From Phoronis australis (Eukaryota; Phoronida; Phoronidae), in NCBI GenBank assembly GCA_002633005.1, contig NMRA01000211.1:1-64000 (forward strand): a stretch of DNA of 64,000 nt, in the 5' to 3' direction. A program made the translations under genes and the position numbers. Under the pieces are notes generated by a model, which saw nothing but the letters and a program-made list of their open reading frames with translations, had not been told where the DNA came from and did not search any database. Below, in pieces: positions 21,682 through 34,401 of the stretch (position 1 is the first letter of the stretch; the number at the start of each line of letters is the position of its first letter).

Positions 21682-24600
21682 ATGTTTGAATTCACACACT
21701 TGGTGGCGCTGGTTGTCCTATGGCTGGTTTACAAAATATACCAATGGCGGAACAACGTTCTTCTTAATATACCGGGACCACCGTGTCTGCCTTTCATAGG
21801 TAAAGTCTTCGTGTACAGTATTCATCTATTTTATTTCCACATGACTGTCACTGCTCCTCCCAAATAACCATTGGTGCAGAGCTGTGTGTTTGAACCATCC
21901 CCGGCAGTATAGCAGTTAAGTGCAACTTAAGACTTGTGGGACCTTATCGACGGTGTGTTTATCCGAATATCTAGATAACTGACTCAAAAGAAGAAACTCT
22001 GCAGAATTTGACTATTAACTTGATACGATTCTGCAGTCAATTGGGTCACGTGACAATGTCTTTTTAGAGTTAGCCAAATTTGGACATCATTTCTATTAAC
22101 CTTAAATTTTCCTGGTAAAGTTCTTTCTAATTCAGACAAGTAGACAGTTATATAAACAAATGCTTAAACCTTTTTCCGGTTAAAGATTTGTGGGGTTTAC
22201 ATGTTTCTCGACATTTTTTGTCTGCAAATATAGCTGTTTTTTCTTTGATCTCATTGGCTGGTTTCTTTCTGATTGGCTGATCGGTGTCCCATAATCTACT
22301 GCAGATATTACACAAATTTCTAACCGTAAAAAACAGTGGCTTCAAATTTAAGAAATTCTTCAGCATTTACGACTATGCATACCTTTCTCGCCCTACATTT
22401 ATCTATTAAGTTTTACATTAAAGAAATCTGTCGGGGTCTCTCATTTTGTGGATAAGGTTTCCGGCGTTTGGTAGGCCAATGAGAGGGTTTTTTTCAATTA
22501 GTTTGTAACTTATAAATACGAAAATGTATGTAAATGTTAAGAAGTTCGTGCATGGTAACTCGAAAGGTACGAATTTTTTTACAGGTAATTTGCATCAGTT
22601 GGACCCGATTAAACCACACATTCAATTCACAAAATGGAAGGATGTTTACGGAGACATCTTCCGGGTGAATTCATTCGGACGGTACAGCGTGGTCGTCAAC
22701 AGTATGGACGGAATAAAAGATGTTCTAATCAACAAAGGAACTGAGTTCGGCGGGAGGTTAATTCATTCACTTTACTCCATGAGCCTGCATACGGTGCTAA
22801 TGCTTGGGGTCAATTAAGTAAAAAAGTGGCTTAAATGTTTTCCCCACTGCCCCCACAGATTTGGTACTTACTCTCGGCTTTTATCCAAGTTAACTCCGAA
22901 GTTAAGAGGTGGATTTAACTGCGAAGCGTCGACGCTTCAGTATAATGAGAAGACTTAATCGAAGTTATCGTCATGTGTCACTGCGTTAATTTGCCAACAG
23001 CGGGCGGTATCGAGTAAATATTTATTGATATTTCGTTCCAATATTTGTTATTTTGGCAGTATAAGCTTTCTATTTCAATTTGTCCGCGTGCTTGCTGGAT
23101 TCTTTCCTTTATGAGGCTGATTTTATGAGACTAAAATTTCGAATTCAAGTTTCGTTTTAACCTGTTAAAGAGGGCGAAATGCTGTTTTAAATGGATGCCA
23201 AATCGGGTTTTGGCCTGTTAACAAATACTGTACTAAAAACGACTTTCCCGTCCAGCTCTGGGCAAATTAATGCTCTGTAACCCTCGACAGCCCTTGAAAG
23301 TTTGGAGGAAAAGTTGAAAACTCCTTTCAAAGTCTGCTAAACGGGCAAGCGTAACCTACGCTTTTAGCGAATTACACGGCAACTGTGGGAAAATACCACC
23401 CACCAAGGACCGTGATGTCCATTCTGTGACATAGGGCGTATGAGTTTTTAGTTTATATTACTGCATTTAACTTGGAAGATTGACGCCAGTGAGGTGTTAG
23501 CAGGTGACAAAGCGCGGATTGGTTGAAATCATCAAAACAGGACTTAGTGTCCATTTAAGTAATGTCTCGCTTTTGATGCAAATTTAACAATTTTTCAAAG
23601 GAATAGTGCTTCTAGGAAACAGTCGCCGACGTGTCAGTTTGAAATAGAAGGATTTTCGACTGACGACAGTGGGGTCTAAGTTGCAACCAGCCCATTTTAT
23701 GATATTTGTTGCTGCTGTTTCTGTATGTGCCATTTTCTGTCAAAAAAAATGATTTAAACGTAAACACTTGCATTTATAAATTGTCACCAATTGTCCTTAT
23801 TCATAAAGAAATTTCTATGCTTAGGGAAGAGTGGTAGTAAGTCCTTGTTTGATTAGAAATGGCTGCCATTGCAGAAAGATATGCTCAGAGTCAGGGCTTT
23901 CGATATTTGGCAGGATTAATCGTGCATTTTTTGTATCATTGGAAGAACTAAAAATGTTTAGATCAGTTGTTGATCAATCATATAATGTGCACCATGATTC
24001 TAACTAATGACACTGCAATCATTATGTGGTTTTCAGGCCTCAAACATTGCGTGCTCTCTTGTTTGGGAAAGGGTGTAACATCGGTTCTGTGCCACATTCA
24101 ACTCACCTTCAACACAAGAAGAAAGTGGGCTACTGGGCCATGAGAAGCTATGCCGTAGGCATTGAAAGGTAATCTTTTGGTTGTCTTATGCTTTGACGCT
24201 TTTGTTTATGGATAGGACCATCGAGAGTTGCAATACACCCCTCAACAGACCATTGCAATTAGGTCTCATATCGAAGGTAATGTTTGAATGAGCCTCAAAA
24301 CCCTCTTTCAAAGGGCTCTTTGCTTACACAAAACGCATTAACCGTGTTCTCTCTCACCCATTGGTCGGGTTGAAACATGAAATGTATTCCTTGTCAGTTG
24401 TGTTTCAAGGTTTCGATTGACACGTATTTGAACTGACCGTTTTCATTATGAAGGCTCGCCGATCAAGAATTTGGTTGAATTGAAACAACATTGAGTGATC
24501 AATACACGACTAGAAATTTGCAAGTTAGGCTATAAACATCGCTCGAATGTGAACAGCGGTAATGATCCTTGCATGCACCTTCTTTGTTATTGTATTATGT

Positions 24601-27600
24601 TATAGATTAGAAGCGGCAATAGCTGATGAGACGAAAAAAATGCTGGATAGAATGTCAGAGTTTAAAGGCCAACCGTTTGACCCCATCCCGTTTCTTCACA
24701 CGGTCGTCTGCAACATTATGACTTCAATAGTGAGTTATCTCCCCTTATCGTCTTTCGTGTAACACGTCATCTTGAAAGTGTTATCTAATATACAAGACAG
24801 GCATAAAAGTGTACTTAATTTCGACTAGTATACACAATTCTTTACTTTCCAATTGGAACGTTGATTTCAATGATTCCTTACATCCTGCAGGCATCTTGGA
24901 CATTTAACTTAGGATGTCTGTTTCAGATTCTAGGTAAGGGCTTCAAATCGACCGATGAAGAAGTTTTGCAGGTTCTTTTGTTCGACAAGTTATTTAACGT
25001 CGGTCTGCATCCAATCAACGGAGCTGAACTCGACGCGTTCCCATGGTTGCGTTGTCTGGGTAACGCTTGTTACAGAACATTGAAGCATGCAGCGGAAATG
25101 CGTGATACATTTATCGAAAAACATTTCAAAATCTGCAAGGTATTGAACTTTAATTGTTCGGTGTACAACTCTTGATATATTTTTAGCGAACAAATCTTTG
25201 AAGTCCTGTTCAAAAACCAATATGTGATGGCCAACTCTAACTTTATGTGTCATCGGTCATGATTATAACTTTTTGATTGGTTCTAGAAGGCCCTAATTTG
25301 GCGCAAAGGAGTGGCACTTGATGGACTATCTTGAGCAATCTACATGCAGTTTATCATTGCTTAACAAATCAAAGTTAGTATCATTCGGTCATTCCCATTG
25401 GTGGAATTATGGGGAACTTATTCTTGGTAATTGTTTTGTCCACGGAGCCTCGCTGCTGCAGTAAAATCGCAGGTTAAATCAATGCATTCCACTCAAGCAC
25501 GTGTTTCATTATAACACAAGATGGCAAAGCTGACAAGTAAAGCCTCCGAATAGTTGCTTTGCCCAACTCATTCTTGAATCCTTTGTTTACGGCAGACGGA
25601 ATTCTCTGTGTCGCGGCGCCTCTTCTCAATGTACATGTACATGTAGTGCCGTGTAAAAATTGTATACGTACATGTACAGTTCGACTATCCTTTGCAGGAA
25701 GCACTCAACCCGGACAATATCAAAGGAATTTTCGACGCCTTATTCGTGAATCAAATGTCTTCCACTACTAACAGAAACAGCGACCATGGTGGTAACGATG
25801 AGAAATGTGGACCTGCTGGAAAACTTGACGACGATGACATCAAAGGAATTATCAACGACTTTATCATTGCAGGTAATGATTGTGCCAACGTGCTGCTGTC
25901 TGATACTCCCTCTTGGTGCTCTATCATGAAACACTCGTCCAAGCGTCCTCCAGGGCAATATATCCCCTTGTTTGGCCGTGTTTAAGTTCTGGGACTTAGT
26001 AGCGATAAACTCTGTGATGTTTTGAAACACAAATTGTCAACTCTGTGGTGTTTTGAAACACAAATTGTCAACTCTGTGGTGTTTTGAAACACAAATTGCC
26101 ACTTTCGAACAAAAACGAGGTAGACAACGAGTAGCTCCAAGAGCCACTTATTGCATGCTGTACAGACTTAAGCCGTCAATAGAAAACCTTTCTTCTTCAG
26201 GTACCGCAACAACAACCTCCACCATGACAGTTTCATTACTCGTCCTCATTAATAACCCGGATATCAGAAAAAAGCTCCAAGCACAGGTTGACGAGGTAAA
26301 ATCATGAGAAGCTAGTTGTTTATTTCATTGATAGATCACATGACATCGATCGATGTGTATTGTGTGGAGGAAAATTACTTAAATTTAATAAACTTGCACA
26401 ACAGTCGAACAGGGGTTGTAATGGATGCTGGTTTCATTTGAACTGAGAGCAAGTTCATAGTTTCATTTTTTAATTTTCCATGTATGTCTGGCAGCTTCAA
26501 AAATTTTATTTTAATAGTTTGGACTGTCTGTTGCGTGATACGTGGCTTACGACTTATCACAGAAAGTTGGTATTACATTCTGCATAACTACATGTATTTC
26601 TGGAAAAAAAATCTCACTTGAGTAAAGTCTCTAAGAATATTCACTCAGCAGCTAGTTAATGAAGTATTTTTATGAATCGTTGGCATTCAGGCTGTGGTAC
26701 ACTCATAATTACTTGGCTTAACCTTTGTTCAGACATTTTGAAGTGGGAGCCTAATAGCGAATTTCTGTCTTAAGTCACTTTGACGAAATGGACACCAAGC
26801 TAAGAAAATTGTTCTTGGTGCCGACTAAATTAACGAAGCATTTTCCTTCTAGTCCGTACCCAAAGACTGCCTCCCAGCTCTAAAAGACCGTTCCAGTATG
26901 CCGTATGTTGACGCTTTTGTCTTCGAAGTTCTGCGTTACTCCTCAATCCTTCCACTGGCTGTTCCCCATAGCACTACTGTAGATACAGCTATTGGTGGGT
27001 ACGAGGTACCCAAGGGGACGCAGGTAATTACATTGGGCTCCTGAAAGGACGGGGGTTCCATTCAAATACACATTGAACTCTTGCTCGGATGACAGGTGCA
27101 TTTGCAGTTCTAAGTAGTGCTGGTATGGGCCCCTATATGTATTCATTGTCGGCATATTTCTGAATGTATAAAATTCAATTAACATTCGTCAGATATCACA
27201 AAAGATTTACGCTTCAAGAATTCGAGGCTGCTCATTTCTTATAATTAAACACCTTTGCTATGTTTGTGCTATCGGTTTTGATGTTGTTATTTGGAGTATT
27301 GACAAAGTGTGCATTAAATTTGTAAACAAGCATAACGGTCTTGACTTCAACAGGAGGGGCTACTCAGCCAAATCACTCTGGTACACAAATACGCTCTTAC
27401 TTATTTGAAAATTCAGACGTCTACAATGTTGAGTGTGAATGGCTCTTTCCAAGCCGATGATCATGTCTGACGTGCATTCAGTAACACCAGGACCTACCTA
27501 AAACTAGTCAGAGTCACGTGTTCTCATTCGAAATACACGGCAATACCTCTTGCTTTTTAAAAAGGTCCTGGCGTTACTGAACGGGAGGCTGGTCTCATTT

Positions 27601-29678
27601 TGGTAACATTGTTAATACGAATAAAAAAATCCCTTTTTTATATGCATGCCAAAGCTTAGACTATGGCTGTGGTGTTTTATTACTCCAAAACCTCAGTGAT
27701 TTTATCTTTAAACTAAGCAATTGAGTTGACTTTTACGCTGTGCGGAGCTTTTTGATTGTTTTTATTTTCTATTAATATGTCGTTTAATTCCGTATGATTT
27801 CTTTTATCTTCGTTATTTCTTTGTGTTATTGCACATTGTTATATTTTTAGGTAAATAATTCATCGCTATGTATATATAACCTTTGATGTAATGATTCTTT
27901 ATCTGGGTAAATTATCTGTGCTATTGTTGTTGCGTCTTATTCTTGTGTTGCAATACAAAAAGAATCCAGGCTGGCGGCAAAAAACCTGGTGCGATTTCTG
28001 ATGATTGCTAATGGCATATTATCTGTTCAGACTGTGCCGATTGCTTTTGTGTTGTTAATGTTGTTCGTATGACTGTGTTTGGTAGGGACCCTTCCGGCTC
28101 GTCTTTTGTAATCGATTGTCGTCTGATTATTAAACAGGTTAAAATTACGATGCATTGTCCAGGTTCATAGGCGGATTTGGGGGGTTGACGGGCCCCATGC
28201 CCCCCCCCCCCCCTTTGCTGCCGAAAGCAAAATGAAGCAGCAAGATCGTGAGGAATTATTGATTACTAGGACCGGCAGCTGATAAAGAGATAAGGGGGGG
28301 CTCGGATTACCGCGGAATTGCGTTCGCGTTGTTGTTGTTTTGTTTTTTTAATTCCAAGGTGTATTTCCCGAACAGAAGTTCGCACCCAGCCTCCGCAACT
28401 TTTAGGCCGCCTGTGCACATACAAGCGCGCTTTGCCCAACTCCCCGAGGCAACATGTTAGCCCCCCTCCCGCCTTATGGTATCCTAGAACCGCCACTGAG
28501 GTTATCTGGCCGATGAGCCATGAATTTAAGGACTTGAAACTTAAAGTGTGCCTGCCTTCCAAACAGAAGTTGAGTACGTTCTAAAATGTATAGCATCGCC
28601 GCTGTTCATTCGCAGGTGCTGGCTAATTTATGGACCATACACCACGATGAAAAGAACTATCCCAACCCGTGGAGTTTTCAGCCCGAACGTTTCCTTGACA
28701 ACAGCGGTCAGCTAGTTGCACCGGATCATCCGAATCGCCGGAAGTGAGTAGAAAAAGCTCAGCCACTCTTCGTAATTTCACTTTGGAGCTCCTCGCAGTG
28801 GTTTCGCTAAAACGTTTTAATGTTTCAAAAATTTTGACTATTGCAACTTCAACAAAAATCGCTGGGATGCTGAAGGTCAAAGACGTCGCACTTTTGTTGT
28901 GGGGATTCCTGTGGCCAGTTTCATGAAACAGTCCCAAACAGGGATTCAACTTAGGCCCCTAAGTCTTTGTACGTATTTGTGTCTTTATGGACTCACAGAT
29001 GCAATATTTTTATATCAGTTCATGTTTAGTATGAGCTCCTCTTTGTTTAATGACTTTTTCTAATAATATAGATAAAAACTGAGCCCAGCTTCATTGAAAA
29101 TAAATAGGGACGTAGTCCTTAAATTAGGGGTGTTGCGTGAAAAAATCCCTAATATACGTATACGATTGTTAGTATTTTGAAAGACACCCCTTTCTGAATG
29201 GAGAATTCGTAGTTCACCAACTACGCAGTATTGTTGACGCACGTAGATCGTTGGCCTTTTTACGAATGGCAAGTTTGACGTCATACGCGTAAAGGATTAT
29301 AAGATAGCAGTCATCCTGAGCAGCGCGATGGAGACAAAGACATATGATCCATAAGCATCACTCTACATTGGTGATATTTCAACCAGGCTTGACGGATGTT
29401 TAAGAACTTACTGGTAGTAATGACCACTAAATATTGCTTTTTTCAGTTTGATGGCGTTTGGTGCCGGTCGACGAATATGTATCGGCGAGCATTTTGCAAA
29501 AGCACGTCTCTTTCTTCTCCTATCAGGAATTCTTCAGAAATTCGACGTGATTCCAGAGGACACTGCCAACGTTCCATCTTCGGATCCCAGAAGATATAGA
29601 ATAGGCCTTGTTCTATTCCCGAAACAATTCAACGTTCGAGTTGTTGAAAGAGACGGTTTAGTAGAACAACCTAACTGA
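21682..29678 (+). CDS. Cytochrome P450, CYP2 clan (CYP17/CYP1-like), 10 exons, 519 aa
   Basis: Heme-thiolate monooxygenase of the ER membrane. Exons: 21682-21799, 22585-22756, 24037-24168, 24606-24729, 24927-25139, 25698-25872, 26201-26295, 26853-27023, 28616-28743, 29447-29678. All introns are GT-AG and the total (1560 nt) is in frame. Residues 1-22 form the membrane anchor, then the PGPPCLPFIGNLHQL proline hinge; GR-P at 96-98; I-helix AGTATTTS at 311-318; ExxR E368-R371; PERF at 423-426; heme loop FGAGRRICIG with Cys454. The segment GTQVLANLWTIHHDEKNYPN is close to steroid 17-hydroxylase/CYP1 proteins, so substrates may be steroid-like or xenobiotic (inference). Odd points: the helix-C WxxxR is H120xxxK124, and the I-helix acidic residue is Ala314. 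An in-frame upstream ATG at 21622 is less likely, since it would put charged residues before the anchor. Confidence 0.93.
23186..23558 (-). mobile_element. MITE family 3, copy 2 (373 bp, P450 intron 2)
   Basis: Inverted relative of 14664-15230. Its ends read TTTAAATGGATGCCAAATC and, reverse-complemented, TTAAATGGACACTAAGTCC. It lies wholly within an intron and does not disturb splicing sites. Confidence 0.75.
26008..26100 (+). repeat. 31-bp minisatellite, 3 copies (P450 intron 6)
   Basis: Three consecutive, nearly identical 31-bp units start at 26008, 26039 and 26070 (AACTCTGTGGTGTTTTGAAA and 11 more bases). The array lies about 100 bp upstream of exon 7. Confidence 0.92.
28166..28498. mobile_element. 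5-bp-TSD MITE, copy A (P450 intron 8)
   Basis: Starts CATAGGCGGATTTGGGG, ends TATCCTAGAACCGCCACTG, and is flanked on both sides by AGGTT (28161-28165 and 28499-28503). The interior has G/C homopolymers and no transposase. The terminal pattern matches the elements at 30443-31444 and 50269-50485. Confidence 0.85.
28911..29153 (+). repeat. MITE family 1, 3'-truncated copy (P450 intron 9)
   Basis: Begins GTGGCCAGTTTCATGAAACA and follows the 2076-2503 element through TCTTTATGGACTCACAGATG, CTGAGCCC and AAATAGGGACGTAGTCCTTA to about 29153, where similarity ends before the right TIR. Confidence 0.8.
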
Positions 29679-30150
29679 AAAGCTCCAAATAGGTCAGATG
29701 ACGTTCAAGACCATCACAGGTTTTTTTCTTTAAGTGGTATTAACACAAAGAAAAGTTATTTTCTGAGAAGAGCCTCAGCGGAGACTCAAACCTGCAACCT
29801 CCGCGGTCACGGCATAACGCTTTGCTGGCAGAGCAATCCCATTTCAGGCCAGAGTATTTTACGCATTTTAAACGTCTTAGGTCACCAGTCTTAGTTTCAG
29901 GGAATATCTAGCTCAGAAATGACAGAATTTGTCAATTTGAAACAAAGTTGCGAAAAACAGCTACCGATTCTGTTGTTTCATAGCTCTGGTCAAAGCTTTT
30001 AACTTTAAAGGAGAATGTCTTTTTTACCGTTTTAATCGGTCTATATCCACATCGCCTCTTATACGGTCGACCTCACCTTGCCGAGAGATGTAGCGTTAAC
30101 CTTGAGGAAGGTGAGAAACAACGCAGCGACGTGAGTGGTTCGTCAGCAGA
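29679..30150. other. 3' flank of P450
   Basis: No canonical AATAAA close to the stop. A segment at 29765-29835 looks faintly like the 3' half of a tRNA on the minus strand (GGTTTGAGTCT box), but it lacks an A box and I do not call it. Confidence 0.35.
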
Positions 30151-30425
30151 GTGAATGCCGCTATATTGCGGTGCATCGTTCCAGCTTGTCCGAACTATGA
30201 AGATGTGAAGAAAGTGGATATATCGTTTTTTTGACTTTCTCGAGAGCCAGAAATACCTAGAAAGTGGCTCGCGGTAGTGAAGAATGGAAGGTACGTTGTT
30301 AATAGCAAGTATGAGGCCGTTTTCTCCGTGTCTGTTGCCGGCATTTCATCGGCATTGATTTCTCTGACGACTTCCGGCTTACCAAAGAATTATCCATACG
30401 TTCCGTTGCCTGTGCATGTTCACGG
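30151..30425 (+). pseudogene. THAP domain relic with an in-frame stop and a frameshift
   Basis: From 30151 the + frame reads CIVPACPNY, then VDISFF, a TGA stop, then LSREPEIPRKWLAVVKNG, the order of a THAP domain (C-x4-C-x-N, F/FxxP, PxxxxKW). After YEAVFS the frame must slip by one to read VCCRHF, supplying the C-x2-H of the C2CH zinc site. No catalytic domain follows; the 5-bp-TSD element at 30443 is inserted just downstream. It is unrelated in frame and position to the P450, and is probably the first exon of a dead THAP transposon or a dead THAP gene. Confidence 0.75.
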
Positions 30426-30442
30426 CACCTCTCTAGTATTGA

Positions 30443-31444
30443 CATAGGCGGATTTAGGGAGGCCCAGGGGGCCCGCCCCCCCCCCTTGGCTGCCGCAAAA
30501 AAATAAAACAGTAAGAGCGTAGGGAAATGTTGAGTTAATCAATTAACCCCGGTAATTATACGGATGAAAAAAGATTTAAATGTGTGCAGTTTTAGTGTTG
30601 AGGGGGCTCAAATCCAATTTCAAGTGTCAAATTCGGAACACGGCGCATTCGTAACGGAACTATGGCTAAGTATAGGCTCTCCCGCGATATCCCAGGCGAC
30701 CGGCAGTGGCGCTGCGCACTACGACTCAGTTTCCGTCGTCTGCTCCACTGTGCAATGAAGAAAATTTACTTCATTTTTTAAAGAAAATGGAACCTGAGTG
30801 ACGATGAAAAAACAGAAGCTGCTGGTAAGATGGGAATTTTAATCGAAGCCTTAGTGAATCACTCAGAAACTCGCAATACTCTCTTTGTCAAAGCTTATGT
30901 TAAGACGATTTCCAAAGCAATCCCGTCATTATTCCCAACACGAAAGACGGATTTGGTCTTTTGGGCATTTGAAGACTATTTTAAATACGACAAATTTGTT
31001 AAGAATCGATGGCACAAAACGTGTAATAAGCATTACAACAAGAAGTAGGTTTCGCGCGCAAACGCTGTGGACCATAAACAAGTAGGTCTCTTAGCAAGGT
31101 ATAAGTAGTTAAGTTGTGGTGGTGTAGTGGTAACGTACTCGCGCTCTATGCGCAAGGTCGTGAGTTCGGGTCTTTGATACTTGCAGTTTTTCTTGTTTGA
31201 CATGTTCTCCATGTTTTTTTTGCCTTTTTTTCTTGGATAATACTTCAGGAATCAAGGGAAATACTTGATTTTTAGAGGTAAAATCAGAAAAATTTCCTGG
31301 GTGGGAGGGGGGGCCAAACCCCCCTCTCGACCTCCCCCCATTCGGTGCTATGCGCATCTACAATCGGGGGTCAGTTTGCGCAAATGTTTACAGCCGGACA
31401 GAATGGTGGGCCCCCCCCCTTGTGATATCCTAGATCCGCCACTG
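30443..31444. mobile_element. 5-bp-TSD element, copy B (1002 bp)
   Basis: Starts CATAGGCGGATTTAGGG, ends GATATCCTAGATCCGCCACTG, and is flanked by ATTGA on both sides (30438-30442 and 31445-31449). This is the longest complete copy. The interior has poly-G/C tracts, a tRNA-like segment at 31113-31176 and a 72-codon frame (30830-31048) without a recognisable domain, so it looks non-autonomous. Confidence 0.85.
31113..31176 (+). other. tRNA-like segment (possible SINE head or tRNA relic)
   Basis: GGTGTAGTGGTAACGTACTC resembles a tRNA D-arm/A box, and GTGAGTTCGGGTC resembles a T-arm/B box, with an imperfect anticodon stem between them whose loop would read CTA. The acceptor and T stems do not pair well, so this is not a working tRNA. 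Confidence 0.4.
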
Positions 31445-31449
31445 ATTGA

Positions 31450-34116
31450 TCAGTGTATTCCGGTTCGAACTGATAGCCTGTGAAACCTAACAATACAACC
31501 CGTGAATTCTTCGTCGGATGAGCTCTTGACTAAGTCGGGATTGGCGCCGGGCGAGTTGCCATGTAGACGTTTATTATTCTGCGTTCTGTTTCAAAATGAA
31601 TTATTCTCATCCTAACCAATGCTTATATAAAACTGAAACAAAGTCTGTCTCATAAGATACAATTTGTAATGCCTTTGCAATATTCGCGAGTGCAAATGTT
31701 GAGAAGCCAGCAATGAATAAACCACTACGTTACCGGCTTTTGATGCCGGCAATAAAGGTAATTGACCGGGCACCGAGGCCGTGTAAGCGCATGCTAATTC
31801 AGAGTTTGCTCACAGAAAGCTATTGTGAAACAATTACTCGATTTTATATGCTATGGTCACATGTTAGGGGAATCTTTATTTAGAAATACAAATACATTAT
31901 TCAAATCATTGTTACTGTACAACCTTTGCCTTGACGGTCTGTGAAACGGGAACCCGACTTCGCAGACCCCGAAGTAAGTAGATTTTCAGTTTCGTGGCTA
32001 ATTCACATAAATAATTATACGTGCACATTATTTCTTTGGCTTACTTTTATTGTCTTTTCGTGACTGGAGGTTAAGTTTCCAACTCAAGCTGGTTTATGTT
32101 CGTGCCAGTCCCGGACCCGCGACGGGCATGATCGGGTTCCGAGCCACTGGCAGGGATAACAAGTCAGACCGGCCGCGATGGGCCTGATCGGGTTCCGACC
32201 TACTGGCCGAGATAACGAGCGTTTTGTGTGTTTAGGACTCAAAAAATCACAAGTCTAAACAACACAGATCTATGCTCTCCTGTCTGTATTTTACTGAAGA
32301 ATACTTCGAATTTATCTCCGAACAGACCCCAAACTCCTGTTACGGACCTTGGTAAGTTGGCCTGCCGAACTTTGTAAGGCTACGCTGTGACCAAATACCA
32401 ATAAATCCGTAACAGCGAAATATAACAACTCGTTTTTATAAGAACTCGGTGTATTTTTAATTGTTTTACATATTTATTTGATGATTTATTGGTGTCAAAC
32501 GATGAATTCAAGCGACAAGCTGACACCAGTAACCCGTGTTGTGAACTGCTGAACAGACTGCGTGTGAAACCAATGACGTCATTGGATAATTTCAACACCT
32601 CCGTCTGCCGTTACGTGTCAGGTAACGCAACCGAACGTGCCGTTATCGAGTAGAACTGCTGGATCTAAATTGATACAAAATAGGTTGTTTTTGGGTGGCA
32701 TTAAGTAGTTTTCCCCGACCAATAATCCTCAAAATGCGTTTTCGGCCCAAAACTGATGATGTCCTTTTAAACCGGTTATAAAATCGCCTTCCATCAAGAA
32801 ATCTAAATTTTAAGTTTGTATAGAGACCGAATTGGTGTCAAATTGTTCTTTAGTCAAATCAAATGTGGATTTGAAAAGAACTCAAAAGTTCTCCTTTACA
32901 TGAGAGCAAGCTTTGCAGGCGGATTTGTCACGGCGGGTCACTAAACTGGCAACTGTAGCTCACTGATGTCACCGAAGGCCTAGTTCGGACATGATCAAGG
33001 AGAGGATGCCATAGATAAAAATTGTATGTTTAGCTAGTGTTTAACTTCGTATAATATAGTAATGAAAGTTGAAATAATAATTGTTTGTTGAAAACACTCA
33101 ACTTTTCCTAGAATTCAAAGAGCTCAGTTTCGTGCGGAGTTGTATCGTCAGTGACGACGACGACGATCGCACATACTGGAGCATTTTTGAAAGCAATCAA
33201 AGTTTTTTACACGACACACGTGCTATGATTTTCACCAAATACACGGTGTATTAAGCCAACAACGCACATGCTATGCACAAATCTATCCCACATATTTGAA
33301 AATACGGATGCTGTATAAGTTACGCTATCAACTGTGAAATACGGGACAGTATAGCCAATCCGTATAGCACGGTAGTGGCCGTATTCATGGTTGGTGAGCA
33401 GTCTCCTTGTAGAATAAATTCCCCAAACTTGATCGAGCTCGTTCATTTGGGTTTCCCAAGTCACGAATCCAAGGCGTCGTTCCTTTAAAAGCAGATTTAC
33501 TGCTCTAAAAATAGAAAAAATTACCGACGAAAATTCCGACGCACGGTGATCGGGTGGCTATTTTGGGCCTCGCTCAACTTTCAATTTAGGTCGTCGTATA
33601 TACATGTACACCTTTATGTCAAGCTGAGTAGCGTCCCCGGTCAGCAAAATAAGCCAAAAATCTAACGAAAATGCAACGAAAACTTTTCGTTATGGATACA
33701 TACAGTATATCTACACTGAGAGCTAAGGTCTTTATAGGAAATTAAGACGAGTATGCGTTTTTTACTGAGACATTCGTCTGCTCACAGCGTTCAACGTTAT
33801 CCCCGTCGCTGCCTGCTGTAGCCTAAAATCTTCTTTTTGCGATACAGGCATTACCTCAAGTTCTGCAAATCAGCACAGTTACCACCGTTATTTTCCAGTG
33901 TCATGATGAACACGGGGAAATGTTCCTAATACTATGTACAGTCCAGAAGCTAAGACACGAAAACAGACCCAGAAAACTAAGAAAATCTTCGAAGCTAAAA
34001 CGACCCACTGCTACACGACTCGGTTCAGAGAATGCTTCACTTTTTATACTCCCAGATGGATTGTTTCTGAAGTTTCCGACAAACTTTTGATATTATTGAA
34101 AGTTTCTGTAGAGTTG
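31450..34116. other. 2.7 kb without a recognised gene
   Basis: Apart from a short tandem duplication at 32105-32220 I see nothing supportable. The minus frame at 33207-33464 has no family resemblance. Confidence 0.4.
32105..32220. repeat. 56-bp tandem duplication
   Basis: Two adjacent diverged units share ATCGGGTTCCGA, CTACTGGC/CCACTGGC and GATAAC at a 56-bp spacing. Confidence 0.7.
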
Positions 34117-34292
34117 CCGATCTAGGATATCATAAGGGGGACTAATATTTTGTCTCGTAAACAATCGCGCAAAGCATGATTGTAGGGGCGCATAGCAACG
34201 AATGTGAGGAGGTCGGGAGGGGGGTTTCCCCCACCCTCCCAGAAGAAAATTTTGTGTTTGCCTCTAAAAACATTGTATTTTTAAATGTTATA
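34117..34292 (-). repeat. 5-bp-TSD MITE family, partial copy C
   Basis: Begins GCCGATCTAGGATATCATAA followed by a G run, the right end of the 28166/30443 family in reverse, and contains GGAGGTCGGGAGGGGGG and TTTGCCTCTAAAAA as in 30443-31444. The 5.2-kb element at 34293 interrupts or abuts it. No matching other half was found after 39487. Confidence 0.6.
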
Positions 34293-34401
34293 CCAAGGAG
34301 TGTAGTAGTATAGGAGAGTTCACTTGTGAGTTCGCTGTTACCGCTACTACTAGCGCCGCCAAGTGGTGATTAAGCAACTGTCAACCAGAAAGCACTAAAA
34401 A

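Noticed and set aside
25625-25680. TACATGTA-type palindromes (also near 58325 and elsewhere) as possible regulatory sites
   Set aside because: The ACATGTA string is scattered throughout the window in introns and intergenic DNA, so it looks like background compositional bias.
29765-29835. Minus-strand segment resembling the variable arm and T-loop of a tRNA-Leu
   Set aside because: The B-box-like GGTTTGAGTCT is present, but no A box or closed acceptor stem can be formed. Not called as tRNA.
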